The notes under the pieces are model-generated. The model did not search any database. It had not been told where the DNA came from and saw only the letters and a list, made by a program, of their open reading frames with translations. Source: Clostridia bacterium (lineage in GTDB: Bacteria > Bacillota > Clostridia > Christensenellales > Christensenellaceae). Taken from it: 47,776 bases of DNA. The stretch spans positions 2,098 to 49,873 of the forward strand of contig JAAUYQ010000035.1 in assembly GCA_014805015.1 (NCBI GenBank), given 5' to 3'. Below are positions 40,896 through 47,776 of this stretch, in pieces; positions within the stretch are counted from its first letter, which is position 1; each line of letters opens with the position of its first letter. A program made the position numbers and the translations under genes.

Positions 40896-42683
40896 ATGTC
40901 GTTAAAACTACGCCGCACCGCGGGGATGCTGGCCTGTCTGTGCCTGCTCCTGCAGATGCTGAGCCCGGCAGCAGGACTGGCTGCGCCGGCAGACGAGCCG
41001 GCTGCTGCCTCGGCAGGGCAATTCGCGGAGGCTGCGCAGGACGCACCTGATTCCGGCGCCACGGTGCCTGAAGACAGTGCAGAAGCAGGTTCCCCTGCAG
41101 ATGAAGACGCTGTCATAAGCTTCCTCTATGAGAACACTCCGGAATGTACTTTCCGCATCGAGGGCGAGACCCCGCAGGCTCTCGCGGAAGCTGATTTCCT
41201 TGTCTGGACAGAACCGGACCGCACAGATGAAAAGCGGCTGAACGCCGAGGCAGATGGTTCCTCCTGGAGCGCCGCGCTTGACCTGGCAGATTTTCACTAC
41301 AGGTTTGGCACATATCATGTGCAGATGGTCGGCCGCAGTCAGGCCGGCGGCGTCGTCCCTTGGAGCGCAGCAGCAGAGCTTGAGGTACTGTCTCCGGCTG
41401 CGGGAATTACCATTGCGCCAGCCGCTATCCTGCGCAACCGGAGCCGGATCACGCTGACAAGTGAACCTCTGCCGGGCAGTCCGGAGGTCTGGTTTGAAGT
41501 GCGTGCTGAGGATGGATCGACTGTCCTCGCGCTTCCGGCCCAGCAGAACGGCAGCGGCTACTCTGCCGTTCTGGATACGGACCTGCTGGGCTCTGCCGGA
41601 GCGTTCCGCGCAGTTGCCTGCGCCGGGCACATGGGAGAATGCAGTCAGGAAATCGCTGAAGCCGAACTTGACGTGCCGGTCCTCACATTTGCCGGCCTGT
41701 CCTTTGAGGGCGACGGATCTGCCGGCACGATTGCTTACACGCTGTCCGCAGGTTCTCCGCTCGGGATTGGGAGCGCCAGAATCGCCATCTGGTCTGATCC
41801 GGATCAGGCAGACCTGCACTGGATTGAGATGAACCCGGACGGCCGCGCGTTCCGCTGCCCGCCGCAGAATGTCATGGACTACAGCGGCTTCGGCACCTAC
41901 CATGCGCACGCCTACGTCCGCCTTGGCGACGGTCAGGAACTTCTGGCAGCCGCGATGGACCAGACGATCGCAGCGCGCAATTTTGTCACGGCAGAACGCA
42001 CGGGCGCCGGCAGCTACAGCATCCGGATTGAGAATCCATCATCTTTGCGGGATCTCAGAGCAGCTGTCTGGAGCGAAACGGATGGCCAGGACGACCTTGT
42101 CTGGTACCCGGTCACAGCCGCGGACGGTGTTTACAGTGCCACTGCCATGGCTTCCCGGCACGCCGACGGCGGGACCTGGCACGCCCACATCTACAGCAGC
42201 GACACGTTCCTCGGCGCTGTCTCCTTCACTGTTCCCGAATCTGAACTGCTTTCAGCAGCCGAGCAACGTATTGCACGCGGCTGCCAGCGCGTCTACAACG
42301 AAGTGGGCACCGACCTGCATGACAATTATCTGTGGGTAGTGCGCAATCTTTCCTACGTCCGCCGCAGCGGTCATCTGACGCCGCCCTCCGGCTACACCAG
42401 GGCGCAGTGGTATGCGGTCGAGGGTCTCGAGAAACAGACCGGCAACTGCTATACCTACGCTTCCACGTTCTGCGAACTGGCAAAGGGTCTTGGCTACGAC
42501 GCGCAATATGTCGAAGGCGCCGTGTTCGGCGTTGGTCAGCAGTGGTGGCCGCACGGGTTCGTGCTGATTACCATCGACGGCAGCACCTACATCTGCGATC
42601 CGGAGCTGCAGTATGCCTCCTCGACCGGACGCAATCTGTACATGCAGCCCATTTCAAACCCGCGCGCCACATACAGATGGTAG
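40896..42683 (+). CDS. Secreted protein with GBS Bsp-like repeats and transglutaminase-like domain
   Basis: A 595-residue exported protein. Signal peptide at residues 1-28, an acidic Ala/Pro spacer, then four or so repeats of about 95 residues, recognisable by FGTYHVQMVG, YSGFGTYHAHAYV and GGTWHAHIYS; these match the GBS Bsp-like repeat. The C-terminal 140 residues are a transglutaminase-like cysteine-protease fold with Cys (TGNCYTYASTFCELAKGLGYDA), His (WPHGFVLI) and Asp (YICDPEL). Likely a cell-surface cross-linking or hydrolytic enzyme; activity not established. It opens the operon with MBOAT and AlgX-like genes and has an SD (AAAGGA). Confidence 0.88.
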   Translation: MSLKLRRTAGMLACLCLLLQMLSPAAGLAAPADEPAAASAGQFAEAAQDAPDSGATVPEDSAEAGSPADEDAVISFLYENTPECTFRIEGETPQALAEADFLVWTEPDRTDEKRLNAEADGSSWSAALDLADFHYRFGTYHVQMVGRSQAGGVVPWSAAAELEVLSPAAGITIAPAAILRNRSRITLTSEPLPGSPEVWFEVRAEDGSTVLALPAQQNGSGYSAVLDTDLLGSAGAFRAVACAGHMGECSQEIAEAELDVPVLTFAGLSFEGDGSAGTIAYTLSAGSPLGIGSARIAIWSDPDQADLHWIEMNPDGRAFRCPPQNVMDYSGFGTYHAHAYVRLGDGQELLAAAMDQTIAARNFVTAERTGAGSYSIRIENPSSLRDLRAAVWSETDGQDDLVWYPVTAADGVYSATAMASRHADGGTWHAHIYSSDTFLGAVSFTVPESELLSAAEQRIARGCQRVYNEVGTDLHDNYLWVVRNLSYVRRSGHLTPPSGYTRAQWYAVEGLEKQTGNCYTYASTFCELAKGLGYDAQYVEGAVFGVGQQWWPHGFVLITIDGSTYICDPELQYASSTGRNLYMQPISNPRATYRW

Positions 42684-42701
42684 CAGCCAGCAGGAGACGG
42701 C

Positions 42702-44111
42702 ATGGTCTTTAGTTCGCTGACATTCCTGTGCATTTTTCTGCCTGCCGTCTTCGGGCTGTACCTGCTGGTTCCGGGCATCCGCGCGAAGAACGTCCTGCTG
42801 GTCGTTTTCAGCTTCCTGTTCTACGCCTACGGCGAGCCGGTGTACGTGCTGCTCATGCTGGCAAGCACGCTGTGCAATTATCTTTTTGGACTCTGGATAG
42901 AATGGCGCGGGGGGCGCTTTCGCAAGGCGGCGCTCCTCACCGCCGTTCTTTTTAATCTGGGTCTTTTGGGTGTCTTCAAGTATACTGACATGGTCATCGG
43001 TTCCGTGAATGCCCTGCTGCAGACCGAATTTGCCCTTACGGGCATAGAGCTGCCGATCGGTATCTCCTTCTACACGTTCCAGGCACTTTCCTACGTGATA
43101 GATGTATATCGCGGCGAAGTGAAGGCGCAGAAGAATTATCTGCACATCGCGCTCTACATTTCCCTGTTCCCGCAGCTCATCGCCGGGCCCATCGTCAAAT
43201 ACCACGATGTGGAAGCGCAGATCACGGACCGTCACCCGAGCCGCGGCACGGTGGCTGCCGGTCTGCGGCGTTTTATCGCCGGTCTCAGCAAAAAAGTCCT
43301 GATCGCCAACACAATGGCGGTCGCGGCAGACGCGCTCTACGTGCTGCCGGCGGACCAGCTCAACACACTGTCCGCATGGACGGCCGCCGGTGCCTACATG
43401 CTGCAGATCTACTTCGACTTCAGCGGCTACAGCGACATGGCCATCGGGCTCGGTCACATGTTCGGCTTCACGTTCCCGGAAAATTTCAACTACCCGTACA
43501 GTGCCCGCAGCATGCAGGATTTCTGGCGCCGCTGGCACATTTCGCTCACAACATGGTTTCGCGAATATCTCTATATCCCGCTCGGCGGTAACCGCCGCGG
43601 ACGGCTGCGGACCAGCATCAACCGCCTGGTCGTCTTTTTCTGTACCGGCCTGTGGCACGGGCCGGCTTGGACGTTCGTCATCTGGGGACTCTATAACGGC
43701 GGCTTCCTGCTGCTCGAAGGCGCTGTGCCCCGGCTGCAGAAGCTGCCGCGTCTGACTGGTCATGCCTATACACTTTTGGCTGTGCTAACCGGCTTTATCT
43801 TTTTCCGCGCCGAGACGCTTTCCCAGGGAGCCTCGATGATCGCACAGCTGTTTACGGCCGGAAACTGGTCCGTGCGTGCCGTAGGCTATGTGTTTGAGCA
43901 GCTCTCGCCTACCTTCATTACAGCGCTTGTTGCCGGAATCATCCTGTCCGCTCCCGTCCTGCGGATCGTGGGCGCCTGGGCCGGGCGGCGGCCGCAGCGT
44001 GCCCGTGCCCTGACAGCGGCATCCTACCCACTCAGCATTCTGCTGCTGCTTGTCTGCATGATGACTCTGTCTTCGGGCACCTACAATCCATTCATCTACT
44101 TCAGGTTCTAG
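42702..44111 (+). CDS. MBOAT family O-acyltransferase (AlgI/DltB-like)
   Basis: A 469-residue polytopic membrane protein of the MBOAT family, closest in pattern to AlgI/PatA. The N-terminus MVFSSLTFLCIFLPAVF and the active-site region FWRRWHISLTTWFREYLYIPLGGNRRG with a further His in GLWHGPAWTFVIWG are typical. It moves acyl groups, usually acetyl, across the membrane to extracytoplasmic polymers. The next gene encodes the SGNH-type partner that completes the transfer. No dlt genes are present, so it is not the D-alanine system. SD AGGAGAC precedes the ATG, 18 bases after the upstream stop. Confidence 0.95.
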   Translation: MVFSSLTFLCIFLPAVFGLYLLVPGIRAKNVLLVVFSFLFYAYGEPVYVLLMLASTLCNYLFGLWIEWRGGRFRKAALLTAVLFNLGLLGVFKYTDMVIGSVNALLQTEFALTGIELPIGISFYTFQALSYVIDVYRGEVKAQKNYLHIALYISLFPQLIAGPIVKYHDVEAQITDRHPSRGTVAAGLRRFIAGLSKKVLIANTMAVAADALYVLPADQLNTLSAWTAAGAYMLQIYFDFSGYSDMAIGLGHMFGFTFPENFNYPYSARSMQDFWRRWHISLTTWFREYLYIPLGGNRRGRLRTSINRLVVFFCTGLWHGPAWTFVIWGLYNGGFLLLEGAVPRLQKLPRLTGHAYTLLAVLTGFIFFRAETLSQGASMIAQLFTAGNWSVRAVGYVFEQLSPTFITALVAGIILSAPVLRIVGAWAGRRPQRARALTAASYPLSILLLLVCMMTLSSGTYNPFIYFRF

Positions 44112-44115
44112 ATAT

Positions 44116-45531
44116 ATGACAAAACGCTTTACTATCTATATCGTCGTCGTATTTGCGATTCTTCTGCTGCCTTCAGCCGGCCTGCTGTTTGCCGGGCCGA
44201 GTGACAGCACCGGATCGGAAAAGCGGGAGCTTGCAGAGCTGCCTGCGACAGTCGATGAAGACGGGAACCTGAATCTCGCATATCTCTCCGGACTTGGTGA
44301 CTGGTTTGAGGACCATTTTGCCGGACGAACGGCCTGGGTGACGGTCAACGCCCTGCTCCGGCAGGCAACGGTCGGCAGCACCTACGGAGATGAGGTCATC
44401 GTCGGCAAGGACGGCTATCTTTTCTACCGGGGCACGCTTGACGATTATTTCCGCCGGGACACCATGACAGACCGCGAGCTGTTCATTACAGCGCACAACC
44501 TCAAGATGATGGAAGACTACAGCCGCGCCCGCGGTGCCGAGTTCGCGTTCGTTATCGCTGCGAACAAGAACTCCCTGTATCCGGAGTACATGCCGGACAA
44601 TTACATCCAGGGAGAAGGAGAAACCAACGCGGAGGCGCTCATAAGCTATCTGCGGGATGCCGGCGTCACCTACGTGGACATGCACGAGAAGCTCCGGGGT
44701 CTTGGCGAGATCTACTATAAACGGGACAGTCACTGGACGCAGGAGGGGGCCCTGCACGGCTACGATGCCATCATGGAAGCCGTAGGCATGCCGGTCTTTA
44801 TCGACTACGAGGCTGTCTGGAACACCGAGCAGCACAGCGGCGACCTCGATCAGATGATGCTCCCGGAGGCTTATGAGGCCGAGACTGCTCCACGGCGCAT
44901 GGTCCACTGGAGCTATACGGCAGACGGCACGCCGGAAGACCAGACGCTGGTGACGAATAACCCGGACGGCAGCGGCACGCTGATGATGTACAGGGACTCC
45001 TTCGGCATCGGGCTCATTCCCTATCTGTCGGAAACGTTCCAGACGTGCACCTACACCCAGATCTGGCCCTGCATTATGAACGATGTGGACCAGACCGGTG
45101 CCAACGTGGTCATTCTCGAAAAAGTGGAAAGAAACCTCATTGATCTTGCCATCCGGCCCGCTATCATGCGGCCGCCGGAAACAGAGACACTGCCGGCGCC
45201 GTTCCGCCGCACAGATTCGGAGCTCGAACTGCGGTCTGAGGGATCCCTGGTCCAGATTCACGGCAGCGTGCAGCCGGACCTGGTCCGTGAAGACACACTG
45301 ATGTACATCACGCTCGGAGAGGGCGAAGACGCCGTTACCTACGAGGCATTTCTCTCCACCAACTCGGACCGCAGCGGCAACGACTGTTACATCTATGTCG
45401 GCCGCAGTCAGTTGGAACAGAAACCGGTTCTTGTGCAACTAACAATTAGCGGACCGAACGGACTGACGACAGTATGCGAGGCAACGCTCCAACTGGAAGA
45501 AGAGGATGCGTCCGGGACCGCACAGGAATAG
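44116..45531 (+). CDS. AlgX/AlgJ-like SGNH O-acetyltransferase (DHHW family)
   Basis: A 471-residue protein with an N-terminal membrane anchor (about residues 5-25) and an extracytoplasmic SGNH-like domain. KDGYLFYRGTLDDYF, DSHWTQEGALHGY (Asp-His pair) and MMYRDSFGIGL (probable nucleophile Ser) match the AlgX/AlgJ/DHHW family that transfers acetyl to polymers delivered by an MBOAT partner. It starts four bases after the MBOAT stop. A C-terminal beta domain of about 100 residues follows the catalytic part. The polymer is unknown. Confidence 0.9.
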   Translation: MTKRFTIYIVVVFAILLLPSAGLLFAGPSDSTGSEKRELAELPATVDEDGNLNLAYLSGLGDWFEDHFAGRTAWVTVNALLRQATVGSTYGDEVIVGKDGYLFYRGTLDDYFRRDTMTDRELFITAHNLKMMEDYSRARGAEFAFVIAANKNSLYPEYMPDNYIQGEGETNAEALISYLRDAGVTYVDMHEKLRGLGEIYYKRDSHWTQEGALHGYDAIMEAVGMPVFIDYEAVWNTEQHSGDLDQMMLPEAYEAETAPRRMVHWSYTADGTPEDQTLVTNNPDGSGTLMMYRDSFGIGLIPYLSETFQTCTYTQIWPCIMNDVDQTGANVVILEKVERNLIDLAIRPAIMRPPETETLPAPFRRTDSELELRSEGSLVQIHGSVQPDLVREDTLMYITLGEGEDAVTYEAFLSTNSDRSGNDCYIYVGRSQLEQKPVLVQLTISGPNGLTTVCEATLQLEEEDASGTAQE

Positions 45532-45541
45532 GAGGTTACTT

Positions 45542-46525
45542 GTGCAGAAGATTCGATTTACCGCAGCGCTGCTGGCCTGCCTTGTGCTGGCAGCTGCTTT
45601 CATGGCGGGCTGCAGCACCTTGGAGACGGACACGGCCGATGTGGATACCCGCGAAGTGGAAGAACCGACAGCAACACCGGAGCCGACAGAAACTCCGACA
45701 CCAGAGCCGACGGAAACGCCCGAACCATCCCCTACCGTTCTTTACAATTCCTACGGTACTGGGGAAAGTGAAGTGCTGTTCACGAACAACACAGACTTCG
45801 TGTTCCGTGATCTGCAGATCCAGGAACCAACGGCAACAGAGTACGGAGAGAATCTCGTTGCAAGCGATGCCCCAATCCAGCAGGGCGAGACATTCGGCGT
45901 GAAGTACACGGCAGACGCTGCTGTCGTGACGCCGGATCCGGAAGAAGAAATCGTGTTCAACGATCAGGTGTACAACATCAAGCTCACAACGGACGCCGGC
46001 GAAGAGTACGTCCTTTACGACAATGATTTCACGAACATGGACACAGCGTTCATCCGCTGGGATGAAGAAGGCGATGTTCTCTACATTGAGTTCATGAGCA
46101 AGAACACCAATGAAGTGGTCAATACGCTCGAGGCGCAGCTCTTTATGAAGGACTATATGAATGGCGCCGTGGACGAGACGCCACAGGAAGAAGCACGTGC
46201 AGCAGCTTCGAGCGGCAGCTCCGGGAGTGACAGCTCGCACTCGTCATCCGCTTCCGGGAGCTCCGGCGGCGGATCGCACTCAGGCGGTTCGTCCTCTTCC
46301 GGGTCCAGCGGTTCCAGCAGCAGCTCCTCAGGCGGTTCGGGCTCCGGAAGTTCCTCTGGCAGCTCTGATTCAGGCAGCGCTGGCTCTGGAAGCAGCTCAT
46401 CCGGCGGCAGCTCTGCGGGCGACAGCAGTTCAGCCGGTTCTGGAAGTTCTGGCGGCGACGACTGGAGCGGCGGCGACGCTGGCGCCGGCGACTGCCTGGA
46501 AGACAATATCGTCTGGAACGACTGA
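45542..46525 (+). CDS. Lipoprotein with Ser/Gly-rich tail
   Basis: A 327-residue exported lipoprotein: signal with FMAGC (lipid Cys24), PTPEPTETP-type linker (about 36-62), a globular region (about 65-215) and a Ser/Gly-rich tail of about 100 residues ending GDCLEDNIVWND. The globular part has repeated YDND/FTNxDxxF patterns; no family recognised. Such tails usually serve as extended or wall-spanning linkers. The start is GTG 45542, with SD GGAGGT; an in-frame ATG 36 bases earlier lies within the previous gene. Last gene of the operon, before a strong terminator. Confidence 0.82.
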   Translation: MQKIRFTAALLACLVLAAAFMAGCSTLETDTADVDTREVEEPTATPEPTETPTPEPTETPEPSPTVLYNSYGTGESEVLFTNNTDFVFRDLQIQEPTATEYGENLVASDAPIQQGETFGVKYTADAAVVTPDPEEEIVFNDQVYNIKLTTDAGEEYVLYDNDFTNMDTAFIRWDEEGDVLYIEFMSKNTNEVVNTLEAQLFMKDYMNGAVDETPQEEARAAASSGSSGSDSSHSSSASGSSGGGSHSGGSSSSGSSGSSSSSSGGSGSGSSSGSSDSGSAGSGSSSSGGSSAGDSSSAGSGSSGGDDWSGGDAGAGDCLEDNIVWND

Positions 46526-46546
46526 CAGAATCCAAGTGTCAACTCA

Positions 46547-46581
46547 GACCGGCTGCCGATAACGGCAGCCGGTCTTTCTTT
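46547..46581 (+). terminator. Rho-independent terminator of the surface-polymer operon
   Basis: Perfect 12-bp stem GACCGGCTGCCG (46547-46558) and CGGCAGCCGGTC (46563-46574), loop of four, then TTTCTTT. Confidence 0.95.
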
Positions 46582-46616
46582 GCTCTGCGCTGTGCAGTCG
46601 GCCGCCGCCGGCTGCA

Positions 46617-47015
46617 CAGCGTCATCCGGAACAAAGCGACGGCAGCTTTCACAGTTCGGCCTCCTGCTGCACCAAGAAAAAGGAGATCTGGCGCCGACAT
46701 CGTGGGAGCTGTGGGCTTTGACGAAGGCGTTTCCCTTCCAGACATGACCATCGGCACTTTTTCTATCGTGCCGATGATTATTGACGCCGTGAAGAGTCCA
46801 GTTATGGCTGCCGGCTTTCTACCGGCACTCCCGGGACTCTGGCAGACGAGCTCATGCAGATAAGTCTGTCCGGCGCCTCCAATGAGGAGATCGGCAGGCG
46901 TATAGGCGGTTTCTCCGGAGTGCGCCTCGGCAAGCTCCTCTCCATCGGAAACGGCATCACATACCTCGATGACGTGCGGCCTGTCACCAACATCATCCGC
47001 GATAGGACGTCCTGA
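46617..47015 (+). pseudogene. Nitronate monooxygenase (NMO/FabK-like) remnant
   Basis: Decayed flavoprotein gene. In frame 1 (about 46680-46820) the sequence encodes GADIVGAVGFDEGVSLPDM then TIGTFSIVPMIIDAVKSPV, ending MAAG, the conserved core of nitronate monooxygenase/2-nitropropane dioxygenase. A frameshift and a loss of roughly 50 codons follow, and frame 3 (46824-47015) encodes a later part: GASNEEIGRRIGGFSGVRLGKL then LSIGNGITYLDDVRPV, ending in TGA at 47013. Homology also seems to extend back to about 46620 (VIRNKATAAF). The family is about 310-330 residues; about 130 codons survive, with the FMN-binding loop after AAG missing and no start codon or SD. Confidence 0.72.
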
Positions 47016-47480
47016 CAGAGCAGGCCAGGCGCTGCAGACCGCCGACGGTGCTGTGTCGGCACAGCAATCATTCTCTGCAAAACTGTCAGACAGCCTTCCT
47101 GTCATGCCCGCAGCGCATGACTGAAGATCTGCTGCCGTCTGTCTGGATCTCATACCTGGTGGAGACAGATGATAGATCGGGGGCTGGAAGGGTGCAGAAA
47201 CGAATCCGCGCACAAATGCGGCGGCTGAGCAGCAGCGTGAGTTCCTAATAGTTTTACCCTGCGTATATTATATGCGGCAATCCTCGGATTTTTTTCTTGC
47301 AAGCATCGCAGAAGTGTGACCACAGCGGGTCCCGTTTTCGCGGTCCGCCCTGCTGGGCGGCTCCAGGGGGACACCCCCTGACCGCCACCGGCTGCCGCCG
47401 GTTTTCCGCTGCGCGGAATCAGTGAAGTGCTCCCAGTCTTCTCCCAGCAAAACTACGCTCGGTTTGAGCACGTCAGGTTT
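47016..47480. other. Non-coding interval
   Basis: No credible gene on either strand. It holds several small GC hairpins, e.g. GCCGCCGGC- and CCGGCAG-type repeats (47375-47400) and an AT-rich patch near 47250-47290 (TATATTATATGC) that could hold a promoter. Probably decayed or leader sequence for the gene below. Confidence 0.35.
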
Positions 47481-47492
47481 ACGTCCAGATGC

Positions 47493-47501
47493 TGGTATAA
47501 T
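47493..47501 (+). promoter_or_regulatory. Extended -10 promoter
   Basis: TGgTATAAT (47493-47501), perfect extended -10. No clear -35. It is 43 bases before the ATT at 47544, placing a start near 47508 and a 36-nt leader that includes the SD GGAGG (47533-47537). Confidence 0.6.
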
Positions 47502-47543
47502 GTTTTCAGAGAATACCCCAATCATTTCAGCTGGAGGTAGACA

Positions 47544-47741
47544 ATTGCCGAACAAAAACAGCTGCGCGCAGTGGACGAGATCATACAGACGCAGAATCTC
47601 ATGGACGATCTTCTCGCGGCACTCTCCTTTGAGCAGGACTCGCCGGGGGGCGAAAGCTATAATACTCCCCGAAGTGTGGACACATTTAACTGTGGTCTCC
47701 CTGCAGAATGGACACATAGGAAGAGCAGTGAACCCAGGTAG
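47544..47741 (+). pseudogene. 5' end of an unknown gene, interrupted by an IS end
   Basis: An open frame with SD GGAGG seven bases before an ATT codon. It translates as IAEQKQLRAVDEIIQTQNLM and continues DDLLAALSFEQDSPGG, then runs into IS-like sequence at 47675 and stops at TAG 47739. The first 44 codons look like an ordinary soluble, helical protein, in agreement with a true gene having lost its 3' part to the insertion. An ATT start is rare; GTG at 47571 is an alternative lacking an SD. The family is not recognisable from so short a fragment. Confidence 0.5.
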
Positions 47742-47776
47742 TGGACACAGGAGCATAAGTGATACCCTGGAAATAA
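47675..47776 (+). mobile_element. Left end of a probable IS21-family element (runs off the window)
   Basis: The sequence changes at 47675 to TGTGGACACATTT, and TGGACACA recurs at 47677, 47709 and 47742, i.e. at 32-33 base steps. Multiple regularly spaced direct repeats of a TGGACAC-type sequence just inside a terminal TGT are typical of IS21-family ends, where the transposase IstA binds. No transposase codon is visible inside the window. The family call is from recalled pattern and needs the next kilobase. Confidence 0.6.

Noticed and set aside
46539..47213. 224-codon minus-strand frame over the nitronate monooxygenase relic
   Set aside because: The plus strand holds clear NMO blocks; the minus frame is compositionally odd and starts without an SD.
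1..47776. CRISPR array, rRNA or tRNA genes
   Set aside because: No regularly spaced repeat-spacer structure, no rRNA segments, and no T-arm GGTTCGAATCC-like element outside coding sequence were seen.

Overview
The window reads as chromosome of an anaerobic, fairly GC-rich member of the Bacillota, most likely a clostridial (Lachnospiraceae/Eubacteriales-like) lineage. The support is a RapZ-WhiA-HPr cluster, AddAB rather than RecBCD, a ferredoxin-linked 2-oxoacid oxidoreductase, CdaA with a YbbR partner, DUF5685, a dockerin-type secreted protein and Gram-positive-type Shine-Dalgarno (SD) sequences. The genus cannot be fixed from sequence alone. No rRNA, tRNA or CRISPR array was found.

Layout. 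1-1.5 kb: 3' end of rapZ, then whiA and an HPr-like gene lacking the phosphorylatable His, closed by a terminator. 1.5-3.4 kb: uvrC on the minus strand with an extended -10 promoter. 3.9-7.4 kb: a frameshifted secreted dockerin protein, a small DUF1413-like gene and a DUF4143 ATPase. 7.4-12 kb (minus): a cell-envelope operon DUF5685 - J-domain protein - FHA protein - FtsW/RodA - class B PBP, with a -10 so close to the first ATG that the mRNA is probably leaderless. 12-13 kb is about 1 kb without a recognisable gene. 13-15.8 kb: a NYN/OST-HTH protein with a long tail of basic PKKRTRRTAK repeats, then a TfoX N-domain protein. 15.8-23.9 kb (minus): a long co-directional run of a SpoIIE-type phosphatase, CdaA, a YbbR protein, a MinD/ParA-like ATPase, ferredoxin, Vor alpha/beta/gamma and a ferredoxin-type aldo/keto reductase.

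24-26.3 kb holds an SDR oxidoreductase, an XRE regulator with a dead LexA-like domain and a zinc-ribbon membrane protein. 26.3-33.7 kb (minus) holds addA, addB and a 77-residue protein. 33.7-39 kb (minus) holds a YfhO membrane protein, ispE, a membrane-anchored solute-binding protein and an SPL-type radical SAM protein. 39.3-46.6 kb (plus) carries a small Cys protein, a lipoprotein, then a promoter-to-terminator operon of a transglutaminase-like surface protein, an MBOAT acyltransferase, an AlgX/AlgJ-like SGNH protein and a Ser/Gly-tailed lipoprotein, which together look like a surface-polymer O-acetylation module. 46.6-47.8 kb is decaying sequence: a nitronate monooxygenase pseudogene and a gene cut by what looks like the end of an IS21-family element running off the window.

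Functionally, the best-supported cooperation is (i) envelope synthesis (PBP/FtsW/FHA), (ii) c-di-AMP synthesis beside 2-oxoacid:ferredoxin metabolism, (iii) AddAB recombination repair plus UvrC excision repair, and (iv) surface-polymer acetylation. Start codons were moved inward from the longest open frame in many genes where an SD, a promoter or family alignment supported it; each entry says so.
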